A stretch of 20,135 nt of DNA from Candidatus Aminicenantes bacterium UBA4085 (GTDB lineage: Bacteria > Acidobacteriota > Aminicenantia > Aminicenantales > UBA4085): positions 1-20,135 of the forward strand of contig DFYJ01000143.1 of the NCBI GenBank assembly GCA_002383325.1. Direction: 5' to 3'. The notes beneath the pieces were generated by a model. That model was not told where the DNA came from. It saw only the letters and a program-made list of their open reading frames with translations, and did not search any database. Shown one piece after another: positions 10,067 to 16,389 of the stretch (position 1 is the first letter of the stretch; each line of letters starts with the position of its first letter). A program made the translations under genes and the position numbers.

Positions 10067-10091
10067 CCCCCCCCTCCCGTTTTGATACTTT
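10063..10091 (+). promoter_or_regulatory. Predicted pyrKD promoter, embedding the upstream stop codon
   Basis: TTGACC (10063-10068), 17 bp, TACTTT (10086-10091). The TGA inside the -35 box is the stop codon of the GMC gene. Transcription would start near 10098, about 4 nt before the pyrK ATG, and no Shine-Dalgarno is present, so the mRNA would be leaderless or nearly so. Confidence 0.5.
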
Positions 10092-10101
10092 TAGTCCCGC
10101 C

Positions 10102-10899
10102 ATGCGCCACGAGCCCCGCGCGCCGATCCTGCAGAAATCGAGCTGGGGCGATTTTCACCTCCTTCGCATCGCCGCCCCGGAGATGGCCGCCGAAGCCGGG
10201 CCGGGTCAGTTCCTCATGATCCGGACCTCCCCGGGGAGCGATCCTCTCCTGCGGCGCCCCATCAGCCTGCACGACGCGGGCGACGGCTGGCTGGAGATCT
10301 TCTTCCGCACGGCCGGCCGGGGCACCGCGCAGCTGGCGGCGAAGAAGAAGGGCGAGGCCCTGGATGTCCTCGGCCCCCTGGGCCAGGGTTTCCGCCTGGA
10401 GGGCGCCTGGAAAGCCAAAGCCGCCTGGCTGGTCGGGGGAGGCCGGGGCATCGCTCCCCTCTTCTTCCTGGGACGGCGGCTCAAGGCCCGAGGGGCCCGG
10501 GTCAAGGTCCTCTACGGCGGCAAGACGTCGGCCGAAGTCCCGATCGCGGAGAAGTTCGAAGCGGCGGGCCTGCATCCCATCGTGGCCACGGACGACGGAA
10601 GCCTCGGCCTCAAGGGCTTCGTGACCGCGCTCCTGGAGAAGGAGCTGGCGGCGGTCAAGACGCCCCCCAAGGCCCTCTTCGTCTGCGGCCCCGACCCGAT
10701 GATGGAGAAGACCGCCGTCTTGGCCTTGGCCCGCGGCATCCCGGCCCAGCTCTCGCTGGAAGCGATCATGGGCTGCGGCTTCGGGGCCTGTTGGGGCTGC
10801 GTCCACCGCATCCGCCGCGAAGGCGAGGGCAAGTGGCGCAAGATCTGCGAGGACGGCCCCGTCTTCGCGGCCGAAGAGATCGTCTGGGGCGAGGGCTGA
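10102..10899 (+). CDS. pyrK: Dihydroorotate dehydrogenase B electron-transfer subunit
   Basis: 265-residue FAD and [2Fe-2S] protein that passes electrons from the PyrD subunit to NAD+ in pyrimidine synthesis. The FAD-binding RRPISLHD lies at about residues 52-59 and the NAD-binding WLVGGGRGIAPL at about 110-121. The iron-sulphur ligands are clear: Cys225-x4-Cys230-x2-Cys233 (GCGFGACWGC) and Cys249 (ICEDGP). The ATG at 10102 matches the family N-terminus; an upstream in-frame TTG at 10063 lies inside the promoter and is rejected. It is followed after one base by pyrD, so the two are co-translated as expected for a heterotetrameric class 1B enzyme. Confidence 0.95.
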   Translation: MRHEPRAPILQKSSWGDFHLLRIAAPEMAAEAGPGQFLMIRTSPGSDPLLRRPISLHDAGDGWLEIFFRTAGRGTAQLAAKKKGEALDVLGPLGQGFRLEGAWKAKAAWLVGGGRGIAPLFFLGRRLKARGARVKVLYGGKTSAEVPIAEKFEAAGLHPIVATDDGSLGLKGFVTALLEKELAAVKTPPKALFVCGPDPMMEKTAVLALARGIPAQLSLEAIMGCGFGACWGCVHRIRREGEGKWRKICEDGPVFAAEEIVWGEG

Positions 10900-10900
10900 C

Positions 10901-11818
10901 ATGGCAGACCTTGCGGCCGACCTCGGATTCCTCAAGCTCCGCAACCCGCTGCTGACGGCCAGCGGCACCTTTGGCTACGGCTTGGAGTTCGCCCCCTTCC
11001 TGGACCTGGCCAGCCCAGGCGGGATCGTGGTCAAGGGCCTCTACTACGGCCCCCGCGAGGGCAACCCGCCTCCCCGCCTGGTCGAGACCGCCTCCGGCCT
11101 GATCAACGCCATCGGCCTGCAGGGGGTCGGGGTTGAGCACTTCGCAGCCGATGTCCTGCCCGAGCTCCGCCGGCGCGGGGCTGTCGTCGTCGTCAACGTC
11201 TGCGGCGCCTCGGACGAGGAGTACCTGCGGGTCATCGACTTTCTGAACGAGCAGGAGGGGATCGCCGCCTACGAGCTGAACATCTCCTGCCCCAACGTCA
11301 AGCAGAACGGGGCCTGCCCGGCCATGGACGCCCGGGCCACCCAGTCCATCGTCTACGAAGCCAAGGCGCGAAGCCGCCGGCCGCTCATCGCCAAGCTCTC
11401 GCCCAACGTCACCGACATAGCTTCCATCGCCCGGGCGGCCGAGGACGGCGGGGCCGACGCAATCTCGCTCATCAACTCCCTCCTGGCCATGGCCGTCGAC
11501 CTGGAGACCGGACGGCCCAAGCTGGGCAACGTCTTCGGCGGCCTGAGCGGCCCGGCCATCAAGCCGGTGGCCCTGCGCATGACCTACCAGGTCGCCCGCG
11601 CGGTGAAGATCCCGGTCATCGGCATGGGCGGCATCATGACCGGCGAAGACGCCCTGGAGTTCATGCTGGTCGGGGCCATGGCCGTCCAGGTCGGGACGGC
11701 CAATTTCGTCGACCCGGCCGCGGCCGTCCGCGTCGCCGCCGAGATGGGCGCCTGGTGCGACGCGCACGGCATCGCCCGCGTCTCCGACATCGTCGGCAAG
11801 CTCAAGACCGATCGCTGA
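10901..11818 (+). CDS. pyrD: Dihydroorotate dehydrogenase (class 1B catalytic subunit)
   Basis: 305-residue FMN TIM-barrel enzyme oxidising dihydroorotate to orotate in the cytoplasm. NPLLTASGTFGYG (about 14-26) and the ELNISCPNVKQNG loop hold the catalytic base Cys130, the class 1 (soluble) residue; the membrane class 2 enzymes use Ser. GMGGIMTGEDALEFMLVGA near the C-terminus forms the FMN phosphate site. The one-base gap after pyrK and the presence of PyrK make it class 1B, NAD-linked rather than fumarate- or quinone-linked. A weak GAGGG overlapping the pyrK end may serve as ribosome binding site. The next gene, pyrF, has its own promoter. Confidence 0.96.
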   Translation: MADLAADLGFLKLRNPLLTASGTFGYGLEFAPFLDLASPGGIVVKGLYYGPREGNPPPRLVETASGLINAIGLQGVGVEHFAADVLPELRRRGAVVVVNVCGASDEEYLRVIDFLNEQEGIAAYELNISCPNVKQNGACPAMDARATQSIVYEAKARSRRPLIAKLSPNVTDIASIARAAEDGGADAISLINSLLAMAVDLETGRPKLGNVFGGLSGPAIKPVALRMTYQVARAVKIPVIGMGGIMTGEDALEFMLVGAMAVQVGTANFVDPAAAVRVAAEMGAWCDAHGIARVSDIVGKLKTDR

Positions 11819-11837
11819 GCGGCGCGCCGCCGGCTGA

Positions 11838-11866
11838 TTGAGAAAGCCCCCTTAAATCCCTATAAT
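11838..11866 (+). promoter_or_regulatory. Predicted strong promoter of pyrF
   Basis: TTGAGA (11838-11843), exactly 17 bp, perfect TATAAT (11861-11866). It lies in the 82-bp gap between pyrD and pyrF and is one of the best matches in the window. The predicted transcript starts about 28 nt before the pyrF ATG and includes its Shine-Dalgarno sequence. Confidence 0.75.
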
Positions 11867-11900
11867 GGCGGCGTCATCTCGACCCGCTGAGGAGGAGCCC

Positions 11901-12620
11901 ATGACCCAAGCCATTCCCGCCGCCGGCCGCATCATCACCGCCCTGGACGTGGAAACCAAGGACCAGGCCCTGGCCCTGGTCCGGGAGCTGGACCAGGCCT
12001 CGTTGTTTAAAGTGGGCTTGGAGCTGTTCACGGCCGAGGGGCCGTCGCTTCTGCAGGAGATCAAGGCCCTGGGCAAAGCGGTTTTTCTCGACCTCAAGCT
12101 TCACGACATCCCCAACACCGTCGGCGAGGCGGCCCGCATCGGCGTCCGCCGCGGCGCCCGGATGATGACCATCCACACCTCGGGCGGCGGCGAGATGATG
12201 GCCCGGGCCGCGGCCACGACCGCCGAGGAGGCCGCCAAGCTGGGCCGGGAGCGGCCCATCCTGCTGGGCGTGACCATCCTGACCAGCCTGAAGAACGACG
12301 ACCTGGCCTCGATCGGGATGACGCCGGACACCTCCGGCCAGGTCCTGCGCCTGGCGGCCCTGGCCAAGGCCTCCGGCATGACCGGAGTTGTCTGCTCGGC
12401 CCAGGAGATCGAGATCGTGCGGCGGGAAGTCGGACCGGGATTCTTGATCGTGACGCCGGGCATCCGCCCGGCCTGGGCCGCGGCCCAGGACCAGAAGCGG
12501 ATCATGACCCCGGCTCTGGCGGTGGAGAAGGGATCGGACTACCTCGTCGTGGGGAGGCCGATCACCCAAGCGGCCTCCCCGGCCGAGGCCTTCGCCAGGA
12601 TCGTCGCCGAGCTTTCCTAG
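11901..12620 (+). CDS. pyrF: Orotidine 5'-phosphate decarboxylase
   Basis: 239-residue TIM-barrel enzyme converting OMP to UMP, the last step of de novo pyrimidine synthesis. The catalytic D-x-K-x-x-D array is present at Asp64, Lys66 and Asp69 (FLDLKLHDIPNTV). TPGIRP and VVGRPIT near the C-terminus form the phosphate-binding loops. ATG 11901 is preceded by GAGGAG; an in-frame ATG at 11865 overlaps the -10 box and is rejected. It is grouped with pyrKD but separately promoted, which would allow pyrF expression independent of the dehydrogenase. It converges on the Yip1-like gene with only 21 bp between the stop codons. Confidence 0.97.
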   Translation: MTQAIPAAGRIITALDVETKDQALALVRELDQASLFKVGLELFTAEGPSLLQEIKALGKAVFLDLKLHDIPNTVGEAARIGVRRGARMMTIHTSGGGEMMARAAATTAEEAAKLGRERPILLGVTILTSLKNDDLASIGMTPDTSGQVLRLAALAKASGMTGVVCSAQEIEIVRREVGPGFLIVTPGIRPAWAAAQDQKRIMTPALAVEKGSDYLVVGRPITQAASPAEAFARIVAELS

Positions 12621-12641
12621 CCGGCGGCGGGACGGAGATCG

Positions 12642-13235
12642 TCAGAAGCGGGCCACGGAGCCGACGGCGAAGATCGCCCCCAGGATCAGCCCGACAACGA
12701 GCATCAGCACCACGACCACGACCATGCAGACGATCACATAGGTGACGATCTTGTCCTTGGGCGTGTCCATCATCGGATTGTTGAACCCGAGGTAGAGGAC
12801 ATACAGCCCGTAGAGCCCGGCGATGCCGGCCAGGACGCCCAGGGACGGGATGCTGTAGAAGATCCCGGCCACGAAGGGGATGGTCATGCTGTAGACCGAA
12901 AGCTGCATGGCCTTCTGCAGGTTGGGCTTGGTCCCGAAGTTGGGAGCCAGCAGGTTGATGACGAAGCCGAATCCATAGACGCTGGCCAGGGTGAAGACGT
13001 AGTAGAGGACGGCCCGCAGCAGGGAGCTGCCCAGCGGGTAGCGGACGTTGCCGAGGAAGGGGACGCGGATCCCGATCAAGCCGTAGCCGATGAACTGGGC
13101 GATGGCCGGGATGGCCGCCAGGATCGCCGCGTAGCTCAAGATGAGGGTCATCGGGGGGGTCGTCTCGCTCTTGATCTTGACCCACTCATCCTTGGGCTTG
13201 ATGATCAGATTTTGAACGCGGGAGATGAGATCCAT
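12642..13235 (-). CDS. Yip1-domain (YIP1-family) integral membrane protein
   Basis: 197-residue polytopic protein with about five hydrophobic segments (near 29-53, 72-97, 110-130, 130-150 and 165-190) and a short charged N-terminus, MDLISRVQNLIIKPKDEW. The opening 'NLIIKPKDEWVKI' and the spacing of the helices are typical of bacterial Yip1-domain proteins, whose function is mostly unknown. The ATG at 13235 has AAGGAGG six bases upstream; longer in-frame starts lie in the promoter-proximal region. It is transcribed from its own promoter downstream of the tRNA pair. Nothing in the neighbourhood indicates a partner. Confidence 0.85.
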   Translation of the reverse strand: MDLISRVQNLIIKPKDEWVKIKSETTPPMTLILSYAAILAAIPAIAQFIGYGLIGIRVPFLGNVRYPLGSSLLRAVLYYVFTLASVYGFGFVINLLAPNFGTKPNLQKAMQLSVYSMTIPFVAGIFYSIPSLGVLAGIAGLYGLYVLYLGFNNPMMDTPKDKIVTYVIVCMVVVVVLMLVVGLILGAIFAVGSVARF

Positions 13236-13260
13236 GTTGATCCTCCTTTCAGTCGTTCTC

Positions 13261-13289
13261 AATCTAGCCTAATCGGATGGGGCTGTCAA
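13261..13289 (-). promoter_or_regulatory. Predicted strong promoter of the Yip1-like gene
   Basis: Minus strand: TTGACA (13284-13289), 17 bp, TAGATT (13261-13266), about 25 bp before the start codon. It lies just downstream of the tRNA-Cys gene, so read-through from the tRNA unit could also reach this gene. Confidence 0.7.
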
Positions 13290-13324
13290 TCAAGCGAACC
13301 CGAATATCGGTCGGGGGAGGGAAA

Positions 13325-13400
13325 TGGAGGCGCGGGCCGGACTCGAACCGGCGAATCGAGGTTTTGCAGACCTCTCCCTTAGCCACTTGGGTACCGCGCC
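13325..13400 (-). tRNA. tRNA-Cys (anticodon GCA), CCA encoded
   Basis: The cloverleaf folds completely: acceptor GGCGCGG pairs with CCGCGCC, anticodon stem GAGGT/ACCTC encloses the loop CTGCAAA with anticodon GCA, and T-arm GCCGG/CCGGC encloses TTCGAGT. The discriminator base is U, the known identity element of tRNA-Cys, and the CCA tail is genomically encoded. It is second of a tandem pair, 37 bp after tRNA-Gly. Confidence 0.96.
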
Positions 13401-13437
13401 TTCGCTGGCCGTTGTGCGGCGGTCGCGGAGGGGGGGA

Positions 13438-13512
13438 TGGAGCGGGCGATGGGACTTGAACCCACGACCTTCTGCATGGCAAGCAGACGTTCTACCACTG
13501 AACTACGCCCGC
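13438..13512 (-). tRNA. tRNA-Gly (anticodon GCC), CCA encoded
   Basis: Acceptor GCGGGCG pairs with CGCCCGC. Anticodon stem TCTGC/GCAGA encloses the loop TTGCCAT with anticodon GCC. The T-arm encloses TTCAAGT. Discriminator U and encoded CCA follow. It is first of the tandem pair and lies about 45 bp downstream of the predicted promoter -10 box. Confidence 0.97.
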
Positions 13513-13526
13513 GTCCAGGCGCGCCG

Positions 13527-13544
13527 CCGGGGCGACCGCCCCGG
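13527..13544 (-). other. Leader hairpin 5' of the tRNA pair
   Basis: CCGGGGC and GCCCCGG (7-bp perfect stem, GACC loop) lie between the tRNA promoter and tRNA-Gly. They would fold in the 5' leader of the precursor transcript, possibly aiding processing (inference). Confidence 0.45.
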
Positions 13545-13557
13545 AAAGCACTGCGTT

Positions 13558-13586
13558 AAACTAGCAAAAACCCCCCGGAGTGTCAA
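13558..13586 (-). promoter_or_regulatory. Predicted promoter of the tRNA-Gly/tRNA-Cys unit
   Basis: Minus strand: consensus TTGACA (13581-13586), 17 bp, TAGTTT (13558-13563). The TGA in the -35 box is the stop codon of the upstream exported-protein gene (13583-13585). Confidence 0.7.
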
Positions 13587-14392
13587 TCCCCGCGGGGCTC
13601 CTTGACCTGGACGAGATCGCCCACATGGAGCGCTTCGCGGGCCGAAAGGACCTTGACCGTGGCCGTGTCCAGTCCGACATCGACGATCACGACGTTGGCC
13701 GCGGCCCGGGGCGGGCGGTCCCCCTCGGGCTTGCTGAAGACGGTCAACTGCTGCCCGGCCTGGAGGCCTTGGCCGCCGCCGATGTCGATCAGAATCCAGT
13801 CGCCGGGCCCCGCTTGGACGAGCCCGTCGCGGAAATAGGACAGCCGGCCCGTCACGGTCTCGCCGCCCTTGAAGACGGCATTATAGCCGAGGTCGCGGCC
13901 CAGAATGGGAGCCTTCTCCTCGTAGGGCAGCAGCAGGCACCCGGCCCGGATCGTGCCGCAGGCCTTCTCGATCCGGCCCAGGAAAATCGGGCCGTCCAAA
14001 CGGACAACCCGCAAGCGGCCGCGGCGGAAAGCGATCGGCCCGGGACCCTGGCCCGGCTTGGCGCCGGGGGTCGGCTCGCTCGGCTCGATCACGGCGAAGA
14101 CCTGGCCCGGCCGGACATCTTCGCCGTCGGCTCCCCGCGCCCAAACCAGCTCGCCTTCCCCGATCAGGGTCATGCCGTCGGAGGCCTCGGCCCCCTCAAT
14201 GCGAGCTGAAGCCGCCGCCTCCAGAACGAAGAAGGAGCAGAGGAAATCGGAATCGGAGACGATGGGATAGGAATCCTGAAAGATCTTGGGCTTCTCGATC
14301 TGGCTGCGGCCCCGCTCCGCCCGGACCGGGAGGCCGGCCGAGAGGACGGCCAGAAGCACGATGAGAGCGCACGGACCCGCTTTCCTGGTCAT
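13583..14392 (-). CDS. Exported protein of unknown function, FlgT-C-like repeats
   Basis: 269 residues with an N-terminal signal peptide (about 1-25; GPCALIVLLAVLSAGLPVRA) and no lipobox Cys. The body appears to hold two related beta-rich modules. Each has a 'G-x-G/R-P-G-Q-x-x-x-V-(F/I)' strand (VRPGQVFAVI; LQAGQQLTVF) followed by a return strand ending in a 'GD' turn (HVGDLVQV). That pattern recalls the small C-terminal beta domain of FlgT-type proteins and relatives in LysM proteins. This is a weak, motif-level resemblance, not an identification. The start at 14392 is preferred over the more distal ATG at 14413 because AGGTG lies just upstream and the distal ATG falls in the -10 region. Its stop overlaps the tRNA promoter. 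Confidence 0.7.
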   Translation of the reverse strand: MTRKAGPCALIVLLAVLSAGLPVRAERGRSQIEKPKIFQDSYPIVSDSDFLCSFFVLEAAASARIEGAEASDGMTLIGEGELVWARGADGEDVRPGQVFAVIEPSEPTPGAKPGQGPGPIAFRRGRLRVVRLDGPIFLGRIEKACGTIRAGCLLLPYEEKAPILGRDLGYNAVFKGGETVTGRLSYFRDGLVQAGPGDWILIDIGGGQGLQAGQQLTVFSKPEGDRPPRAAANVVIVDVGLDTATVKVLSAREALHVGDLVQVKEPRGD

Positions 14393-14411
14393 GACGCACC
14401 TCGCTGAAGGC

Positions 14412-14420
14412 ATTCTAGCA
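14412..14420 (-). promoter_or_regulatory. Predicted extended -10 promoter of the exported protein
   Basis: Minus strand TGC-TAGAAT is an extended -10 motif about 20 bp before the start codon. No clear -35 box is seen, as is common for extended -10 promoters. Confidence 0.45.
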
Positions 14421-14468
14421 CATCACCCGCAGGACGCGCCACGGCCCCTGGAGCGGCCGGCGAGACTC

Positions 14469-14497
14469 TTGACTTTCTTCATTCTCGGCTTTAACAT
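14469..14497 (+). promoter_or_regulatory. Predicted promoter of the HU-family gene
   Basis: TTGACT (14469-14474), 17 bp, TAACAT (14492-14497), followed by a 52-bp 5' region containing the Shine-Dalgarno. The segment is markedly AT-richer than its surroundings. Confidence 0.6.
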
Positions 14498-14549
14498 TTG
14501 AATAAGTCTGTTCTTCAGCAAAAGATCGGCATTCCGAGAGGAGGGCGGT

Positions 14550-14819
14550 ATGGGAAAGAAAGATTTCACCTCGAACATGGCGCATGCCGCGGGGATCACG
14601 CATCTCCAAGCCCAGAAAGCCTATGCGGCCCTGCTTGGTTCGGTCAAGGAGTCGCTCAAAACCGGACGCAAGGTCAACCTGTCCGGGTTCGGCAGCTTCG
14701 AGATCAAGGTCCGGGAGGCCCGCCAGGGCCGGAATCCCAAGACCGGGGACTTGATCGCCATCCCCCGCAAGAAGCGGATCAAGTTCACGCCCAGCCGCCT
14801 GTTCAAGTCCAACCTCTAG
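14550..14819 (+). CDS. HU/IHF-family histone-like DNA-binding protein
   Basis: 89-residue nucleoid protein that bends DNA as a dimer. The helical N-terminal half (MGKKDFTSNMAHAAG...) is followed by the family signature GRKVNLSGFGSFEIKVREAR (about 46-65). The DNA-gripping beta arm GRNPKTGDLIAIPRKK contains the intercalating Pro of RNP, and the protein ends KFTPSRLFKSNL. Length is standard (about 90). GAGGAGG lies five bases upstream of the ATG. A separate promoter drives it; the ddl cluster begins 75 bp downstream on its own promoter. HU versus IHF-alpha/beta cannot be separated from the sequence alone. Confidence 0.96.
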   Translation: MGKKDFTSNMAHAAGITHLQAQKAYAALLGSVKESLKTGRKVNLSGFGSFEIKVREARQGRNPKTGDLIAIPRKKRIKFTPSRLFKSNL

Positions 14820-14855
14820 GCAGACCCGGGCGGGAAAGGGGCTCGGGCCTTCCGA

Positions 14856-14884
14856 TGGACAAACGGCCGGCTCTCCTCTAGAAT
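14856..14884 (+). promoter_or_regulatory. Predicted promoter of ddl-ruvX-mltG, giving a leaderless mRNA
   Basis: TGGACA (14856-14861), 17 bp, TAGAAT (14879-14884). The -10 box ends only 9 bp before the ddl ATG, so transcription would begin at about 14891. No Shine-Dalgarno precedes the ATG. Confidence 0.6.
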
Positions 14885-14893
14885 TGGCCCATC

Positions 14894-15952
14894 ATGCCCG
14901 CCAAGAAAACCATCGCCCTTCTTTTCGGCGGCCGTTCGGCTGAGCACGAGGTTTCCATCCTCTCGGCCGCGGCCGTCTTCGACCAGCTGGACCGGTCCCG
15001 CTACGATGTCGTCTGCCTGTACATCGCCAGGGACGGCCGCTGGAAGCAAGTCGTTTCGCCCCGAACACCCCTGTCCCGCCTCCGGCGCGGCCCCTTCCGT
15101 CCTTTCCTGCCCTGGCAGGCGGGGGCGGTCCATCCCCTGCGGGCCGATCTCTATTTCCCGGTCCTGCACGGCCCCTACGGCGAGGACGGCACCATCCAGG
15201 GCCTGCTGGAGATGGCCGATGTCCCCTATGTCGGCCCCGGCGTCCTGGCCTCGGCGGCCGGCATGGACAAGGACGTGATGAAGCAGCTGTTCCAGGCCCG
15301 CGGGCTGCTTGTCTCGCCCTGGATCGTCGTGCGGGAGCCCGAATGGCGCATGGACAGGGCCGCCGTCCTGCGGCGCGTCCGAGCCTCGTTCAAGCCACCC
15401 TATTTCGTCAAGCCGGCCAACCTGGGCTCGAGCGTGGGAATCTCCAAGGTCCGCCGCCACTCCGAAGCCGCGGCCGCCCTCAGTCTGGCCCTTCGCTATG
15501 ACCGCAAGGTCCTGGTCGAGAGGGGCATCACCGGCCGGGAGATCGAGTGCGCCGTCCTGGGCAATGACGAGCCGACGGCCTCCCTTCCGGGCGAAGTCTT
15601 CCCGGCCAACGACTTCTATGACTACCGGGATAAGTACATCGACGGCAAGACCCGCTTCGGCATCCCGGCCAACCTGCCTCCCGATGTCGCGGCCAAGGTC
15701 AGGCGCCAGGCCGTGACCGCCTTCCAGGCCTGCGGCGCCGAGGGGCTGTCGCGGGTCGACTTCTTCCTGGAGAAGGGAAGCTGCGACCTGTACGTCAACG
15801 AGATCAACACCCTGCCCGGCTTCACCGCCATCAGCATGTATCCCAAGCTGTGGGGCGTCACGGGCATCCCCTACGCCAAGCTGCTGGACCGCCTGATCCG
15901 GCTGGGCTTCGAGCGCCACCGCCTCAAGAAGCGCCGCACGGCCAAATCATGA
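14894..15952 (+). CDS. ddl: D-alanine--D-alanine ligase
   Basis: 352-residue ATP-grasp enzyme making the D-Ala-D-Ala dipeptide for peptidoglycan. The N-terminal FGGRSAEHEVSILSA (about 11-25) is diagnostic. The nucleotide-binding Lys is at about residue 173 in FVKPANLGSSVG. Magnesium ligands are Glu303 and Asn305 in YVNEINTLPGFT, and the family ending SMYPKLW follows. It opens a tight cluster with ruvX (ATGA overlap) and mltG, putting peptidoglycan precursor synthesis and glycan-strand termination in one transcript. Whether the ligase prefers D-Ala or D-lactate is not tested here. Confidence 0.97.
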   Translation: MPAKKTIALLFGGRSAEHEVSILSAAAVFDQLDRSRYDVVCLYIARDGRWKQVVSPRTPLSRLRRGPFRPFLPWQAGAVHPLRADLYFPVLHGPYGEDGTIQGLLEMADVPYVGPGVLASAAGMDKDVMKQLFQARGLLVSPWIVVREPEWRMDRAAVLRRVRASFKPPYFVKPANLGSSVGISKVRRHSEAAAALSLALRYDRKVLVERGITGREIECAVLGNDEPTASLPGEVFPANDFYDYRDKYIDGKTRFGIPANLPPDVAAKVRRQAVTAFQACGAEGLSRVDFFLEKGSCDLYVNEINTLPGFTAISMYPKLWGVTGIPYAKLLDRLIRLGFERHRLKKRRTAKS

Positions 15953-16389
15953 GAACCCTCGGAGTCGACTACGGCGACCGGCACATCGGGCTGGCTATCA
16001 GCGACAGCCTGGGTCTGATCGCCCAGCCCCTCGCCACGATCCAGCTCGAGGGGAGCGAATCTGTCCGAAAGGCGGCGGTTCGCGAGATCGTCCAGAGCCA
16101 CGACGTCGGCCTCATTGTCGTCGGGATGCCCCTGCGGATGGACGGCAGCGAAGGGTCGCGGGCGGAGAAGACGCGGACCTTCGCCGCCTGGCTGGAGAAG
16201 GCCGCCGGGGTCCCGGTGGCTTTCTGGGATGAGCGTCTGACGACCCACCAGGCCCTGCGCTCGGTTCAGGAGCAGAAGGTCCGGATCAAGTCCAAGCGCT
16301 CCGTGGTCAACCAGATCGCGGCCGTCATCATCCTGCAGGGATACCTGGAAAGCAGGCGAGACGATGAGAGTCTGGCACCGTCCGATTAA
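15949..16389 (+). CDS. ruvX: Putative pre-16S rRNA nuclease / Holliday-junction resolvase-like protein
   Basis: 146-residue RNase H-fold protein (YqgF/RuvX family), implicated in 16S rRNA 5'-end maturation. The N-terminal acidic motif GVDYGDRHIGLAISD has the metal-binding Asp7. GMPLRMDGSEG and WDERLTT (Asp94-Glu95-Arg96) are the second and third family motifs. The ATG overlaps the ddl stop (ATGA), the usual signal of translational coupling. A longer in-frame start at 15850 inside ddl is rejected, since the conserved N-terminus begins at MRTLGVDYG. The 3' end overlaps mltG by 26 bp. The ruvX-mltG adjacency is common in bacteria. Confidence 0.95.
   Translation: MRTLGVDYGDRHIGLAISDSLGLIAQPLATIQLEGSESVRKAAVREIVQSHDVGLIVVGMPLRMDGSEGSRAEKTRTFAAWLEKAAGVPVAFWDERLTTHQALRSVQEQKVRIKSKRSVVNQIAAVIILQGYLESRRDDESLAPSD

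Noticed and set aside
13296..13318. CCCGA/TCGGG as a terminator of the tRNA unit
   Set aside because: Only a 5-bp stem with a 7-base loop and no T-run on the minus strand.
14826..14852. CCCGGGC...GCTCGGG after the HU gene as a terminator
   Set aside because: Short stem with a G-T pair and no T-run; it may be incidental in GC-rich DNA.
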